Positions 44,972 through 53,371 of a stretch of DNA of 64,000 bases are shown one piece after another. A program made the position numbers and the translations under genes. The notes beneath the pieces are model-generated. The model ran no database searches. It saw nothing but the letters and a program-made list of their open reading frames with translations, and had not been told where the DNA came from. Source of the DNA: Paracoccus sp. (in: a-proteobacteria) (GTDB lineage: Bacteria; Pseudomonadota; Alphaproteobacteria; Rhodobacterales; Rhodobacteraceae); contig NZ_JAUNTN010000016.1 in NCBI RefSeq assembly GCF_030538695.1, positions 31,385 through 95,384 of the forward strand, written 5' to 3'. Each line of letters begins with the position of its first letter. Within the stretch, counting starts at the first letter, position 1.

Positions 44972-47935
44972 TTAACCTCTCGGGTATTTGTTGGCGGCTT
45001 GCACCCGCGCCCCAAAGCTGCGGGCCTGCGCCGCCTCGTTCTGGCGGATCATCAAACGCACCTCGTCGCGGGTCGCATACTCGCGGATGACCTCGACACC
45101 TGGCGCGTTATTGTTGATGGTGACTTTCGGGGCCTGCCCGGCACCTGCCGGGATCGCCGCCGCGATGCTCGGCAGGCTTGGGATCGCCCGCCCGACATAA
45201 CCGCCATCGGCATAACCCCGCAGACCCCGCCGCATCGCTTCCAGCGCCGCAGGCCCGCCCGCAGCCCGGACGCTGGCTTGGTCAAACACATATTCGCCGC
45301 GATGCACCACCCCGGCAGGCTCATACTTGCCGCCCGCGCCGGTGTAACCACCGTCCGCAAATCCAAACAGGCTGCGAACACCACCCCACAGCCCGCCACC
45401 ACCAGCCGGGCCACCACCACGCGCCATCGGCCCCTCGTTAAACAGCGCCGCTTGCAACGCCGCCTTCGCCAGCGCCGCCGCGACACCGGCAAGAACGTCC
45501 TCAAAGTTTTTGCCCTCGACAATCGCATCAACAATGCCGTTCTTCAGGGCCTCGGTCTGACGCTCGGAAAAATCCTGTGCCTCCCGCAACTTATCCGCCG
45601 CCGCCTTGGCCTGTTCATCGGCCAAAATCGAATCCCGTTTGGTATCAACCAGCCGCTGAATCGCCTGCCGATAGGTCATGGCGCTGTCGATCATCTGCGC
45701 ATCCAGATCGACCCCGCGCCGCTTGGCATCCTCCAGCAGCATAAACAGCGCCTGTTGCCGCTCCATTTCGGCATTGACCGCCGCAATCGCCGCCGCCTTT
45801 TCCGGGGCGCTCATGTCGCTGGCGCTGATCTCCGCCAGCTTGGCGTTGCGTTCCGCCGCCAGCTCTGCGGATTTTTGCTCGGTCAGAAGATCCTTTGCCA
45901 ACTGCTCGGATAGCTGCTTTGCAAGCTGTAACCGCCGATCACGGTCGCGCACCTCATCTGCCAGCGCCTTTTTCCGCGCCGCCGTCGCCTCACGTTCCAA
46001 GGTCAGGGTTTCGCGCGAAATCCCGGCATTGGCGGCCAGCAACCCATCTGCCCGCGCTAAATGGGGCGCAAACTGGCTGCCCCCAACGGCATCACTGACA
46101 TTACCGACGACACCGCCAGCAGCCAAATCAGATGCGTTGATCTTTCGGGCATCACCCGCCAAAACCGCTGCATAGATGTTGGCAAGCGAATCGCCCGCCT
46201 TAACCCCGGCGTCTTGCAAATACCGACCCGCCGCCGTGACCTGCTCCGTAATGCTGGAATCGGGCGAAACACCGTATTTTTTACCCTGCGGCTGGCCGAA
46301 CTGGATCAACCCAAAATGCTGCCCCCACTTCGTCGTCGGCCCCATGGTGTCGGGCCGCAATTTACCGCCTGTCTCGAAAGACATCACCGCAATCAGATCA
46401 CGGGCAGCAACGCCAAGCTGCTCTGCAACCACGGTCGCAGCGCGCACAAGCTCCGCATCCGCACCGCCGTCACCACTCACGCGCCGGGCGATATAATGCG
46501 CTTCGAAACCGGGGGCGGATTCCGCCCACGCGGCCCCCTCGGCCCGAACTTGCGCATACTGCTGATAGCCCCGGATCATTTTCTGCAAGCCCACATCCGT
46601 CTCGCGGGCAAGCTGCTGAACCTTTGTAATTTCGTTGTCGATTTCGCGGATAACCCGGCGATACGCCTCAACACGTTCAGCATTACCCTCGGCTTCGGCC
46701 CGTTTCAGCGCATCCAGCGCCTTTATCCGCTCCTGATCCAACGCCGCCATGCGCCGGGTGGTCTGATCGTATTTACTCAAAAGCCGATCAGAATCAGCAC
46801 CCGCCGCGTCAATTTGGGTCTTCGCCTGATCCAGCACCTTACCAATCAGCAGCGCCACATCATCAAGTGATTTTCGCTGCTCTTTCGTGGACGCGCCGAT
46901 CTCGGAAATGACGGACAGAACGGCCTCACTGTCCCGCACAAGATCATCAAGATCATTGACGCGCCCAAGCCGAATGATCGCATCGGCCAGCCGCTGCGCC
47001 TCATCCGCACTTGCGCCAGTTTTTTTGCCAATCTTCTCAACAGCCTGCTCAATAAGCTGCATCCGGGCACGCTCATAACCGCGCATGACGTTACCAGACG
47101 AATCAAGATATGCCGACATGCTCGGCAGATCGAGGCCCAACTCCCCACTAACCCGCTTGGCAGCTGCCAGCGCATCCCGTCGCGCGACACCGGCGGTCAC
47201 AACCGCCATGACATCCGCCGCCCGCGCAACCTCATCCGCCAGATCACCATATTTATGACGCAACTCATCGACCGGCACCGCCGCAGCTTCTGCCGCACTC
47301 GACATGGCAGCGGTCGAATCCGCCAGCCGGTCAAGCTGTTCATCAAGCGTTTCCGCCTTTTCAGCAGCCCCAAGAAAGGCTCCAGCAAGAGGCACCAGAA
47401 TCGCCGCCGCCGTGCCAATGGCAACCCCCCAAACCCCGAAAACACTCGCCAACTGCGGAAACTGTTGCGCGAATGCGCGGGTAGCATCGGTCCCGGATGC
47501 AACCTGAACCGCGAAATCCTGAATCTGATAACCCACGTTCTGGATTTGGTGGGTCGCGATTCCAGACCCCTGCGCCGCCGCCTGAATAGCCTTACCACCA
47601 CCGGCAAATTCGGTGTTCAGCTTTGCCAGCGCATCCCGATGCACCTTGGCGCTAATCGCACCCGCACTATGCGCCCTGTTCAACCGGTTAAGCTCGGCCT
47701 CATATTTTTTTGACGCCGCATAAAGCGGATCATAAGCCCGCCGCAGCCGATCCATTTCACGGGCATTGGCTGCAACAACCTGATTATTTGTCACTGCACT
47801 TTCAGCAGTTTTATTAACTGCCGCCTGCATTTTTTTACCGGCATCCTCGAACTTTTTTGTTACCCGGTTAATTTCCTTGGTCATCTTGGCATCATTAAAT
47901 GCGGCTTCCAAAAGCAGATCAGCATCATTCGACAT
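44972..47935 (-). CDS. Tail tape measure protein with embedded lytic transglycosylase-like domain
   Basis: This 987-residue protein sets tail length. The N terminus is coiled coil (about residues 15-115), followed by a hydrophobic segment (FGVWGVAIGTAAAILVPLAGAFLGA, about 168-195), long helical arrays, and a muralytic module near 530-640. That module has IAVMSFETGGKLRPDTMGP and GLIQFGQPQ, where the Glu is the likely catalytic residue of lysozyme-like folds. The C terminus is glycine-rich with FADGGYTGAGGKYEP. The start at 47935 overlaps the chaperone stop. Confidence 0.92.
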   Translation of the reverse strand: MSNDADLLLEAAFNDAKMTKEINRVTKKFEDAGKKMQAAVNKTAESAVTNNQVVAANAREMDRLRRAYDPLYAASKKYEAELNRLNRAHSAGAISAKVHRDALAKLNTEFAGGGKAIQAAAQGSGIATHQIQNVGYQIQDFAVQVASGTDATRAFAQQFPQLASVFGVWGVAIGTAAAILVPLAGAFLGAAEKAETLDEQLDRLADSTAAMSSAAEAAAVPVDELRHKYGDLADEVARAADVMAVVTAGVARRDALAAAKRVSGELGLDLPSMSAYLDSSGNVMRGYERARMQLIEQAVEKIGKKTGASADEAQRLADAIIRLGRVNDLDDLVRDSEAVLSVISEIGASTKEQRKSLDDVALLIGKVLDQAKTQIDAAGADSDRLLSKYDQTTRRMAALDQERIKALDALKRAEAEGNAERVEAYRRVIREIDNEITKVQQLARETDVGLQKMIRGYQQYAQVRAEGAAWAESAPGFEAHYIARRVSGDGGADAELVRAATVVAEQLGVAARDLIAVMSFETGGKLRPDTMGPTTKWGQHFGLIQFGQPQGKKYGVSPDSSITEQVTAAGRYLQDAGVKAGDSLANIYAAVLAGDARKINASDLAAGGVVGNVSDAVGGSQFAPHLARADGLLAANAGISRETLTLEREATAARKKALADEVRDRDRRLQLAKQLSEQLAKDLLTEQKSAELAAERNAKLAEISASDMSAPEKAAAIAAVNAEMERQQALFMLLEDAKRRGVDLDAQMIDSAMTYRQAIQRLVDTKRDSILADEQAKAAADKLREAQDFSERQTEALKNGIVDAIVEGKNFEDVLAGVAAALAKAALQAALFNEGPMARGGGPAGGGGLWGGVRSLFGFADGGYTGAGGKYEPAGVVHRGEYVFDQASVRAAGGPAALEAMRRGLRGYADGGYVGRAIPSLPSIAAAIPAGAGQAPKVTINNNAPGVEVIREYATRDEVRLMIRQNEAAQARSFGARVQAANKYPRG

Positions 47936-48173
47936 CTTCAAAACCCTCAACCCCAAGCGCCCGCAGTTTATCGACGCTCATTGCCTCAACAGGGGCTTTC
48001 CATCCCCAATGCGCCCGCCCATGACCCTCAATAAAGGCCATGAAATGCCACATGCTCATGCCACCAATGGATTGGGGCGACATTCCTGCCGCCCCACCCA
48101 ATTCATAAAACGCACTGAATTTCAGCTTTCCGCGCTCTCGCTGCTCGGCGTTGTCTCGCCCGCCAGCGAGGGC
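47925..48173 (-). CDS. Tail assembly chaperone extension read by -1 frameshift (GT-like)
   Basis: This 82-codon open frame has no usable ATG, GTG or TTG near its front; the first ATG is 31 codons in. Read in the -1 frame after GGGAAAG it gives ALAGGRDNAEQRERGKLKFS, then AFYELGGAAGMSPQSIGGMS. It continues with an aromatic core (MWHFMAFIEGHGRAHWGWK) and ends at TGA 47925-47927, overlapping the tape measure start. It is therefore expected as the C-terminal part of a fusion with the chaperone encoded at 48122-48490, about 188 residues in total. In lambda the equivalent gpGT recruits tail tube to tape measure. Confidence 0.8.
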   Translation of the reverse strand, partial: ALAGGRDNAEQRERGKLKFSAFYELGGAAGMSPQSIGGMSMWHFMAFIEGHGRAHWGWKAPVEAMSVDKLRALGVEGFEDVE

Positions 48174-48490
48174 TTTCCCACCGGGTCATCCGCCGGGCCA
48201 TAATACCCGGCCAAAAGCACCTCCAATGCGGGTGCCTTAAAGGCAGACGGCGGCATATAATCCAACGCCCGCTCGACCAGATGCTTGGCCTTGTCCGGGG
48301 CCATGCCACCACCAATCAATCCCCAACGCAGCACATCCAGTGGATCACGGAAATGATGTTCACCCGTGCTTAGCCGCCGCGCCAGCCATTCGGGGCCGCA
48401 GTCGGTATCCCGCTGCAACCCCTCAAATTCAGCGATCCCAAGCCGGAATGAATGTTCGCCACCCGGCCAAACCACAACCGCCGCCCGCAT
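48122..48490 (-). CDS. Tail assembly chaperone (GTA gp10-like, lambda gpG analogue)
   Basis: This 122-residue protein resembles the gp10-like 'gene transfer agent family' chaperones: GGEHSFRLGIAEFEGLQRDTDCGPEWLARRLSTG and VLRWGLIGGGMAPDKA. It lies between tail tube and tape measure. Its last 16 codons follow a GGGAAAG slippery site. The start at 48490 overlaps the tube stop (TGATG). Confidence 0.85.
   Translation of the reverse strand: MRAAVVVWPGGEHSFRLGIAEFEGLQRDTDCGPEWLARRLSTGEHHFRDPLDVLRWGLIGGGMAPDKAKHLVERALDYMPPSAFKAPALEVLLAGYYGPADDPVGKPSLAGETTPSSESAES
48137..48179 (-). promoter_or_regulatory. Programmed -1 ribosomal frameshift signal
   Basis: The heptamer G-GGA-AAG (minus strand 48179-48173) is in the correct phase of the chaperone frame (codons GTG GGA AAG). 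It is the slippery sequence used for lambda gpG/gpGT. A 7-bp stem CTCGCTG/CAGCGAG with an inner GCG/CGC pair starts 2 nt later (48170-48137) and may stimulate slipping, although 5-9 nt spacing is more usual. Confidence 0.82.
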
Positions 48491-48954
48491 CACGCTTTAT
48501 CCGTAAATTCCGGGGCCTCTTTGAAACGCCCGTTCAGAGTCAGCGTGACCGCCGCCTTATCCGTATTGCCGATATTATCAACAGATAGTGACGGCAAAAT
48601 AATCGCCCCGTCGATATACTCAACCTCGCCAGATTTGACCCCAACGATATGGATACGGATCGGCAAAAGAACCTGATCTTTCGCCGCGCGCAAAATCTTG
48701 TCCCGATTCTGCCGCGCCAGCGTGGCATTGATTGCAACGGTCCACGTCTGTGCACCATATTCCGCCACATTCTGCGGCGGCAAAGTCCAATCCTCACAAT
48801 CCGCAACAGTTTCTTCCTGCACCGCGTTATCAACGGTCAGGTTGACGCTGGTCGCGCCGCAAAAATTAGTCCATGTCGCGCCGACACCATCGGTCGCGGA
48901 CCAGTCCACCATAACAACAATGTCGCCACGATAATGACGTTCAGGCAGTGCCAT
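48490..48954 (-). CDS. Major tail tube protein
   Basis: This 154-residue beta-rich protein begins MALPERHYRGDIVVMVDWSATDG and contains a tube-fold pattern: VADCEDWTLPPQNVAEYGAQTWTVAI, IIGxxx-like PIRIHIVGVKSGEVEYIDGAI, and KAAVTLTLNGRFKEAPEFTD. Position directly before the chaperones and tape measure supports a non-contractile tail tube. Confidence 0.82.
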   Translation of the reverse strand: MALPERHYRGDIVVMVDWSATDGVGATWTNFCGATSVNLTVDNAVQEETVADCEDWTLPPQNVAEYGAQTWTVAINATLARQNRDKILRAAKDQVLLPIRIHIVGVKSGEVEYIDGAIILPSLSVDNIGNTDKAAVTLTLNGRFKEAPEFTDKA

Positions 48955-49144
48955 CTTTTACCTCATTGGATTTCGCGGCCCCTGCCGCCTTGGTTTCCTC
49001 GCGCGTTGCCGCGCCTGCTTCGACGGCCAGATCAATAACCCATGCCGGGAAGGTCTGCGGGGTGCCGGTTGGCTCAATTCGCCGCGACACACCCCTTTTA
49101 ATATCGGTCGCATCAAAGCGCCGATGGAACGTAGCCTTAGCCAC
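48941..49144 (-). CDS. Small phage protein between HK97 gp10-like and tail tube genes
   Basis: The 67-residue product starts at a GTG (49144) preceded by AGGGAG at good spacing; a TTG at 49150 is too close. It reads [20 protein letters not shown] and ends with an Ala-rich acidic tail. The frame overlaps both neighbours by 8 and 14 bp, typical of real phage genes. No family recognised. Confidence 0.5.
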   Translation of the reverse strand: MAKATFHRRFDATDIKRGVSRRIEPTGTPQTFPAWVIDLAVEAGAATREETKAAGAAKSNEVKDGTA

Positions 49145-49580
49145 CTCCAAACTCCCTTTTCATTGCCTTACGAATCGCCGCCCGGACACGCCGCCGAAAT
49201 GCGGCCTTGCCTACCCTTTTGTCGCGCCAGACCGGGAAAAAGAACGCCTGCGCAGGCATCCCGGCCCGCGTTCCGAACTCGACATACCGCGCATAGAACG
49301 CATCTTTGCTGCCCGCATAAATCTTGATCGACAGGGATGCATACTGAAAGCCTTCGTTTCGACCCGACCGAATATCCTTGATGACCATCGCCCCGGCAGG
49401 CACATCACCCCACGTCCAACCGATGCTGTCCCGCAGATCGCCACTTAACACAGGCACCCGCGCCCGCATCTCCTGCACAATGGCTTCCGCGCCCTCCTCC
49501 ATCGCCTCCGCCGCAGCGGCCCGAATGACATCAGGAATCTTGGATAGACGCGCCCGCAAGTGTGGGGATAATGTCGCCAT
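49137..49580 (-). CDS. HK97 gp10-like tail completion / head-tail joining protein
   Basis: This 147-residue protein has the family pattern: [55 protein letters not shown] and [14 protein letters not shown], ending in a basic helix. The start at 49580 has GGGAG upstream; an in-frame TTG/ATG further up (49661) would overlap the divergent gene. A rightward gene starts 23 bp away, so the two RBS lie side by side. Confidence 0.85.
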   Translation of the reverse strand: MATLSPHLRARLSKIPDVIRAAAAEAMEEGAEAIVQEMRARVPVLSGDLRDSIGWTWGDVPAGAMVIKDIRSGRNEGFQYASLSIKIYAGSKDAFYARYVEFGTRAGMPAQAFFFPVWRDKRVGKAAFRRRVRAAIRKAMKREFGGG

Positions 49581-49602
49581 GAACCACTCCCAAGGAACAA
49601 AA

Positions 49603-50121
49603 ATGGCACAGTGCAGCAAGTGCGGAAACCGCATAGGATTTATGAAGAATGTCAACGGCATGTGCGTTGACTGCTACAAATCGACAGCCGACCGTGCCCG
49701 CGAAATGGCAGAAAAGACCGGAAAAACCGACCATCAGGAACTGCTAACCCTCATCAGCCAAGAAGACGCCCAACAGCAGGACGAAATCGCCAAAATCACC
49801 CTGACGACCGAAACAGCCCCGAACCTCAAAATCCTCGAACGCCTCGACATCGTGACCGCCGAATGCGCCTATGGCATGAACGTATTCAAGGACTTGTTTG
49901 CCAGCACCCGCGACTTTTTCGGGGGCCGATCCGCCACCATCCAGAACACCATGCGCGACAGCAAAAACACAGTGCTCTACGAACTGCGCCGCGAAGCCCA
50001 CTGGCTTGGCGCGAATGCGGTTGTCGGGGTCGATCTCGATTACGTCGAAATCGGCTCCGGCTCATCCAGCAGCATGATTTTACTGGTCGCATCCGGCACT
50101 GCTGTAAAAGCGGACCTCTAA
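49603..50121 (+). CDS. Zinc-ribbon YbjQ/UPF0145 (DUF74) family protein, moron-like
   Basis: This 172-residue protein combines an N-terminal zinc ribbon (CSKC at residues 4-7 and CVDC at 24-27) with a C-terminal YbjQ domain (about residues 75-172: [46 protein letters not shown]). YbjQ-type proteins form pentameric rings of unknown function. It runs against the late operon and has lower G+C than neighbours. RBS AAGGA with start at 49603; no promoter is obvious. Neither structural nor recognised as defence. Confidence 0.85.
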   Translation: MAQCSKCGNRIGFMKNVNGMCVDCYKSTADRAREMAEKTGKTDHQELLTLISQEDAQQQDEIAKITLTTETAPNLKILERLDIVTAECAYGMNVFKDLFASTRDFFGGRSATIQNTMRDSKNTVLYELRREAHWLGANAVVGVDLDYVEIGSGSSSSMILLVASGTAVKADL

Positions 50122-50156
50122 CCCCTCACCATCATGTCAGCTTGAGGCCACCCACC

Positions 50157-50627
50157 ATGCGTCCAATCCTTGCAACATCAACCACAATGATGCTTTTAGC
50201 CACGCAAGCCGCTCCAGATCAGGCCCCTGCGGCTCACAACTACGAGCCTGCACAAATGCAGATTTGGCACAGCGACAGAACCTTCCAGCCATTAAGCCGC
50301 ACAGCACAAGCAATCACAGGCGCTATCACCATTACGGATATGACCATCAAATTCGGGGACGCCAAAACGATAGACTTACAGCCCATTGTTATGGCTTGGC
50401 GCGACTGGGACACTACTCCCGGCAATGAGACCGCCGAACTATTTCGGCTCCTAGCTGACCCCGGAACACTCCGAAACAGCAACACTCTCTGCGGCGATAC
50501 CCCCGCGACATTCGTCGCCCTCTACGAAACTCAATTCGGAATCGGAATGTCCGTATTCGAATCGAAAGAACACCCCTTTGATGCAAACTCTCCCGGACTT
50601 TGCGGAACCTATACCTACACAAAATAG
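50157..50627 (+). CDS. Small exported protein of unknown function, moron-like
   Basis: This 156-residue protein opens MRPILATSTTMMLLATQAAP, a probable signal peptide, and has two cysteines (LCGDTP and LCGTYTYTK) that may form a disulfide. The middle (ITITDMTIKFGDAKTIDLQP) is beta-rich. It follows the YbjQ gene after 35 bp and ends 13 bp before the convergent DUF3168-type gene. It could act at the cell envelope, for example in superinfection exclusion; there is no direct evidence. Confidence 0.72.
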   Translation: MRPILATSTTMMLLATQAAPDQAPAAHNYEPAQMQIWHSDRTFQPLSRTAQAITGAITITDMTIKFGDAKTIDLQPIVMAWRDWDTTPGNETAELFRLLADPGTLRNSNTLCGDTPATFVALYETQFGIGMSVFESKEHPFDANSPGLCGTYTYTK

Positions 50628-50640
50628 GTCCCAATAAGCC

Positions 50641-51039
50641 CTAACCCTCCAACACCGCCCGGACCGTCACAACCCCATGCGCGAACATCGGGTCAGGATC
50701 GCCCATGATCCGCCCGCCATCCGTGCCGATCTGACCAATGACCAGCGGGCCGCCCTCGGGCGGCTCCCACCCCCGGAACGCATTGATAACGGCGCTGGTC
50801 ACATCGCGGACTACTGTCCGGTCAGGCCGCGACGACGCCCAAACATGCACGGTCAGGTATTCCTCGCGGCCCTCGACGCACTCGACATCATCAAGCACAA
50901 CCTGACTGTCACCGATCACGATATAGGGCGTTTCCACGGCCTCGGGGGCCGATCCGTCAAACACCCGGCCCGCGACCGCTGGAATGGCCGCGATCAGCCG
51001 GGCAACGACCATCGCTTGCAGGTGAACCGATACCGACAT
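50641..51039 (-). CDS. DUF3168 family tail terminator protein
   Basis: This 132-residue protein has the DUF3168 pattern: VHLQAMVVARLIAAIPAVAGRVFD, TPYIVIGDSQ, VHVWASSRPDRTVVRDVTSAVINAF, and a C-terminal HGVVTVRAVLEG. Such proteins close the head-tail interface (tail completion). Its start abuts the stop of the head closure gene. The moron pair lies on its downstream side. Confidence 0.82.
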   Translation of the reverse strand: MSVSVHLQAMVVARLIAAIPAVAGRVFDGSAPEAVETPYIVIGDSQVVLDDVECVEGREEYLTVHVWASSRPDRTVVRDVTSAVINAFRGWEPPEGGPLVIGQIGTDGGRIMGDPDPMFAHGVVTVRAVLEG

Positions 51040-51360
51040 TCACCCCTCCGCCAGCATTTCCAGATAGGCCCGATCCGCCGTTGGCCGGGGGTCTTCGCGG
51101 ACCTCGAAAGCCTTACCGCCGATCACGACGCGCCATGTGCTGCTGATCCGCCGCGCCTGCCTTGACGCACGAACCGTCACAATCACCGGGTTGCGGGACG
51201 CCTGCCGCGCCTGCATCACGGCCTCGCCACCCCGCAGCCAGCGCAGGTTTGCCCAAACGGTAAACTCATCCGTCCAACCCTCCGTCCAGCCACCAGCCGG
51301 GGTTGTGACACGGGTCTTTGACTGACACACAACCCGCATGGTCAGATCACCGGCCCTCAT
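51040..51360 (-). CDS. Phage head closure protein
   Basis: This 106-residue protein reads MRAGDLTMRVVCQSKTRVTTPAGG and WTDEFTVWANLRWLRGGEAVMQARQASRNPVIVTVRAS, the pattern of SPP1 gp16 / lambda FII-like head-tail adaptors. The start at 51360 overlaps the preceding stop (ATGA). Confidence 0.82.
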   Translation of the reverse strand: MRAGDLTMRVVCQSKTRVTTPAGGWTEGWTDEFTVWANLRWLRGGEAVMQARQASRNPVIVTVRASRQARRISSTWRVVIGGKAFEVREDPRPTADRAYLEMLAEG

Positions 51361-51854
51361 GCAACCCAACCCGTCCGAAACGGCGTCAGCAGCCGCACAA
51401 CACCCAGCGGCAGCGCCAGAACCGTGCTGCCCTCCACGGACGCCTCACGCTCCGCATACCAATGCCCGACCAGCAGCAGCACCGCCATGCGCAGCGCGGG
51501 CCACGAATCCTCCGGCGTCGATGCGGTAAACTCGACCGCGCCCGCCCCGAACACATAGGTCCAACCCCCAAGACGCGTCACGCGCACATCTGCCCCATCG
51601 ACGACCTGCACATCCGTCACCCCCGGCAGATTCAGCCGTTCCGGCCCATCCAACCCCTGCAACTCCTTCCGCCACACCTGCGGCTGGATGCACCGGCCCA
51701 AAATCCCGCGCGGGCCGTCGATATGGGCCATCGCCGCCGCCGCGAGGCCAGCGATATACAAATCCTCATCGTCGTGATCGACGCGCAAATGGGCTTTCAG
51801 ATCGTCCAGATGGACAAAATCTTCCTGCGGGCCACGGATCAGCGTCAGGGTCAT
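51357..51854 (-). CDS. Head-tail connector protein (gp6-like)
   Basis: This 165-residue protein begins TLTLIRGPQEDFVHLDDLKAHLRVDHDDEDLYIAGLAAAAMAHIDG, the helical gp6/YqbG connector pattern, and ends in a helix (ALRMAVLLLVGHWYAEREAS). It docks under the portal ring. ATGA overlaps on both sides. Confidence 0.85.
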   Translation of the reverse strand: MTLTLIRGPQEDFVHLDDLKAHLRVDHDDEDLYIAGLAAAAMAHIDGPRGILGRCIQPQVWRKELQGLDGPERLNLPGVTDVQVVDGADVRVTRLGGWTYVFGAGAVEFTASTPEDSWPALRMAVLLLVGHWYAEREASVEGSTVLALPLGVVRLLTPFRTGWVA

Positions 51855-52066
51855 TTCCGCCCCTTATTGCTTGCAACCGGCTCCGCTTTATTTGCAACCG
51901 GCCGGGCCGCTTTGTTCGCGGCAGGTTCCGTCGCCTTGCCGCCCTCACGAACCGCCAGCACCCCGTCTTTGACCAGATGCGCGACCATGGCCGGATCAGC
52001 CACACGGATTGCGCCGGTCGTATAAAATTGGTCGCCAAGGTGCTCGCACAAAACATCGTATTCCAT
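51851..52066 (-). CDS. Small phage protein with Lys/Ala repeats
   Basis: This 71-residue protein starts MEYDVLCEHLGDQFYTTGAIRVADPAMVAHLVKDG, a common small protein after the capsid gene. It ends in a low-complexity tail with near repeats ANKAARPV-ANKAEPV-ASNKG. The start at 52066 follows GGGAG. It may be a head decoration or connector accessory. Confidence 0.65.
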   Translation of the reverse strand: MEYDVLCEHLGDQFYTTGAIRVADPAMVAHLVKDGVLAVREGGKATEPAANKAARPVANKAEPVASNKGRK

Positions 52067-52120
52067 GACTGCTACTCCCAAAAATGAAGGGGCGAGGTCA
52101 TCCCCGCCCCGCCTGCTCGA

Positions 52121-53338
52121 TCAGTCGCCCGCGCCAGCCGGGGCCAGATCGCCATAGACAAACGATTCCGGGCGATAGACCGCCAGCGCAATCCGTTCTT
52201 CCGCCAGCAACGTCAGCAGGTTCTTGGTAAAATCGTCATTCTCGAACCCGGTTTCGACGCGCGAATCCCACAGGTCGAACACTTCGGCCCCCTGCTGGAA
52301 TGCGCCGGTCAGAAACTTGCCCTGGGTAATCTCCTGCGTTTCCACGACCGGCAGACGCCACAGCTTCGCCACACCCTCGCCGTTCGGCTGCCCGATGATG
52401 TGCCGGCCAATATCGTCCTTAATCAACTCGATATTGGCCCAATCGGTCGGGTGCAGCACATAGCCCGTGACCGCATGTTCGGCCAGCGCCGCTTGCAGGA
52501 TCGCCAGCCGCAGCGTGTCGATGACGGTCATTTTCGTGGTGGCGGCACCGGACGGGACCGCAAACTTGGTCGCCTGCGGCACGATCCCGTGCAGGTTATT
52601 GCCCGACCCGTCACCGTGCAAAAGCTGCGCCTCCTCTTTCATCGCCAGCCCGAACAACAGCCGGTTGTCGATGTGCGAGCGCAGTTGCGACACGTCCGAA
52701 AGCGCCTGTTTGGACACTTTCATCCAGTGCGCGATGACCTTGGCGTTGGTCGATACCAAGTCCATCTTGATGTCGGATTCGGGCTTTTTCGCGCCCTCGG
52801 CCACCACATCGGCATTGTTGGTAAACCCGGTTTCGCGGACATATTCCAGCGCCGGATTGTCCATGCGCCCCGCAGAAATCAGATCGCGGACCACAAGACG
52901 ACGCTGCGGCAACTCCTGAATACCCGGCAGGCGGGTGCGATCCGTCGCGGCCCCGACCGAACCGGCAGCATCCGTGCGGGCCGTGGTGATCGTGGCCTTG
53001 ACCGCCAGATCAATGCGACCGTTGCGCGGGCGACCATCCATCCACGCCTTGACCGCCTCGGCCTCGACAAACTGCTGACCCAGCGACTTGGCCGCATCAT
53101 CGCCATGCGCCGGAACGCGGGCCATTTTCTGCGCCAACTCGGCAATCTGGCCGGACAGCTCGTTCATCTTGACCAGTGCCGCGTCCGCATCGCCCTTAAG
53201 CTGCTCGGCCATTTCCTCGCCGCGCTTGGCCCGGCCAAGCGCATCCTCGGCAATCGCCTTGACCTTATCCATCGCCTCGCTATGTGCAGCCTTGATCTCA
53301 TCGGCAAGCTGCTGTGCCGTTTTAATGTCATCCGACAT
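52121..53338 (-). CDS. Major capsid protein, HK97 fold
   Basis: This 405-residue protein has an N-terminal helical scaffold-like delta region (about residues 1-95, with LADEIKAAHSEAMDKVKAIA). The HK97 fold follows: IQELPQRRLVVRDLISAGRMDNPALEYVRE, VAEGAKKPESDI, KVIAHWMKVSKQALSDV, LLHGDGSGNNLHGI and GYVLHPTDWANIELIKD. The prohead protease next door would cleave the delta region. The start at 53338 follows GAGGTTACAA. Confidence 0.93.
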   Translation of the reverse strand: MSDDIKTAQQLADEIKAAHSEAMDKVKAIAEDALGRAKRGEEMAEQLKGDADAALVKMNELSGQIAELAQKMARVPAHGDDAAKSLGQQFVEAEAVKAWMDGRPRNGRIDLAVKATITTARTDAAGSVGAATDRTRLPGIQELPQRRLVVRDLISAGRMDNPALEYVRETGFTNNADVVAEGAKKPESDIKMDLVSTNAKVIAHWMKVSKQALSDVSQLRSHIDNRLLFGLAMKEEAQLLHGDGSGNNLHGIVPQATKFAVPSGAATTKMTVIDTLRLAILQAALAEHAVTGYVLHPTDWANIELIKDDIGRHIIGQPNGEGVAKLWRLPVVETQEITQGKFLTGAFQQGAEVFDLWDSRVETGFENDDFTKNLLTLLAEERIALAVYRPESFVYGDLAPAGAGD

Positions 53339-53371
53339 TTGTAACCTCATGTTTTCCGTTGATTATGGGCG

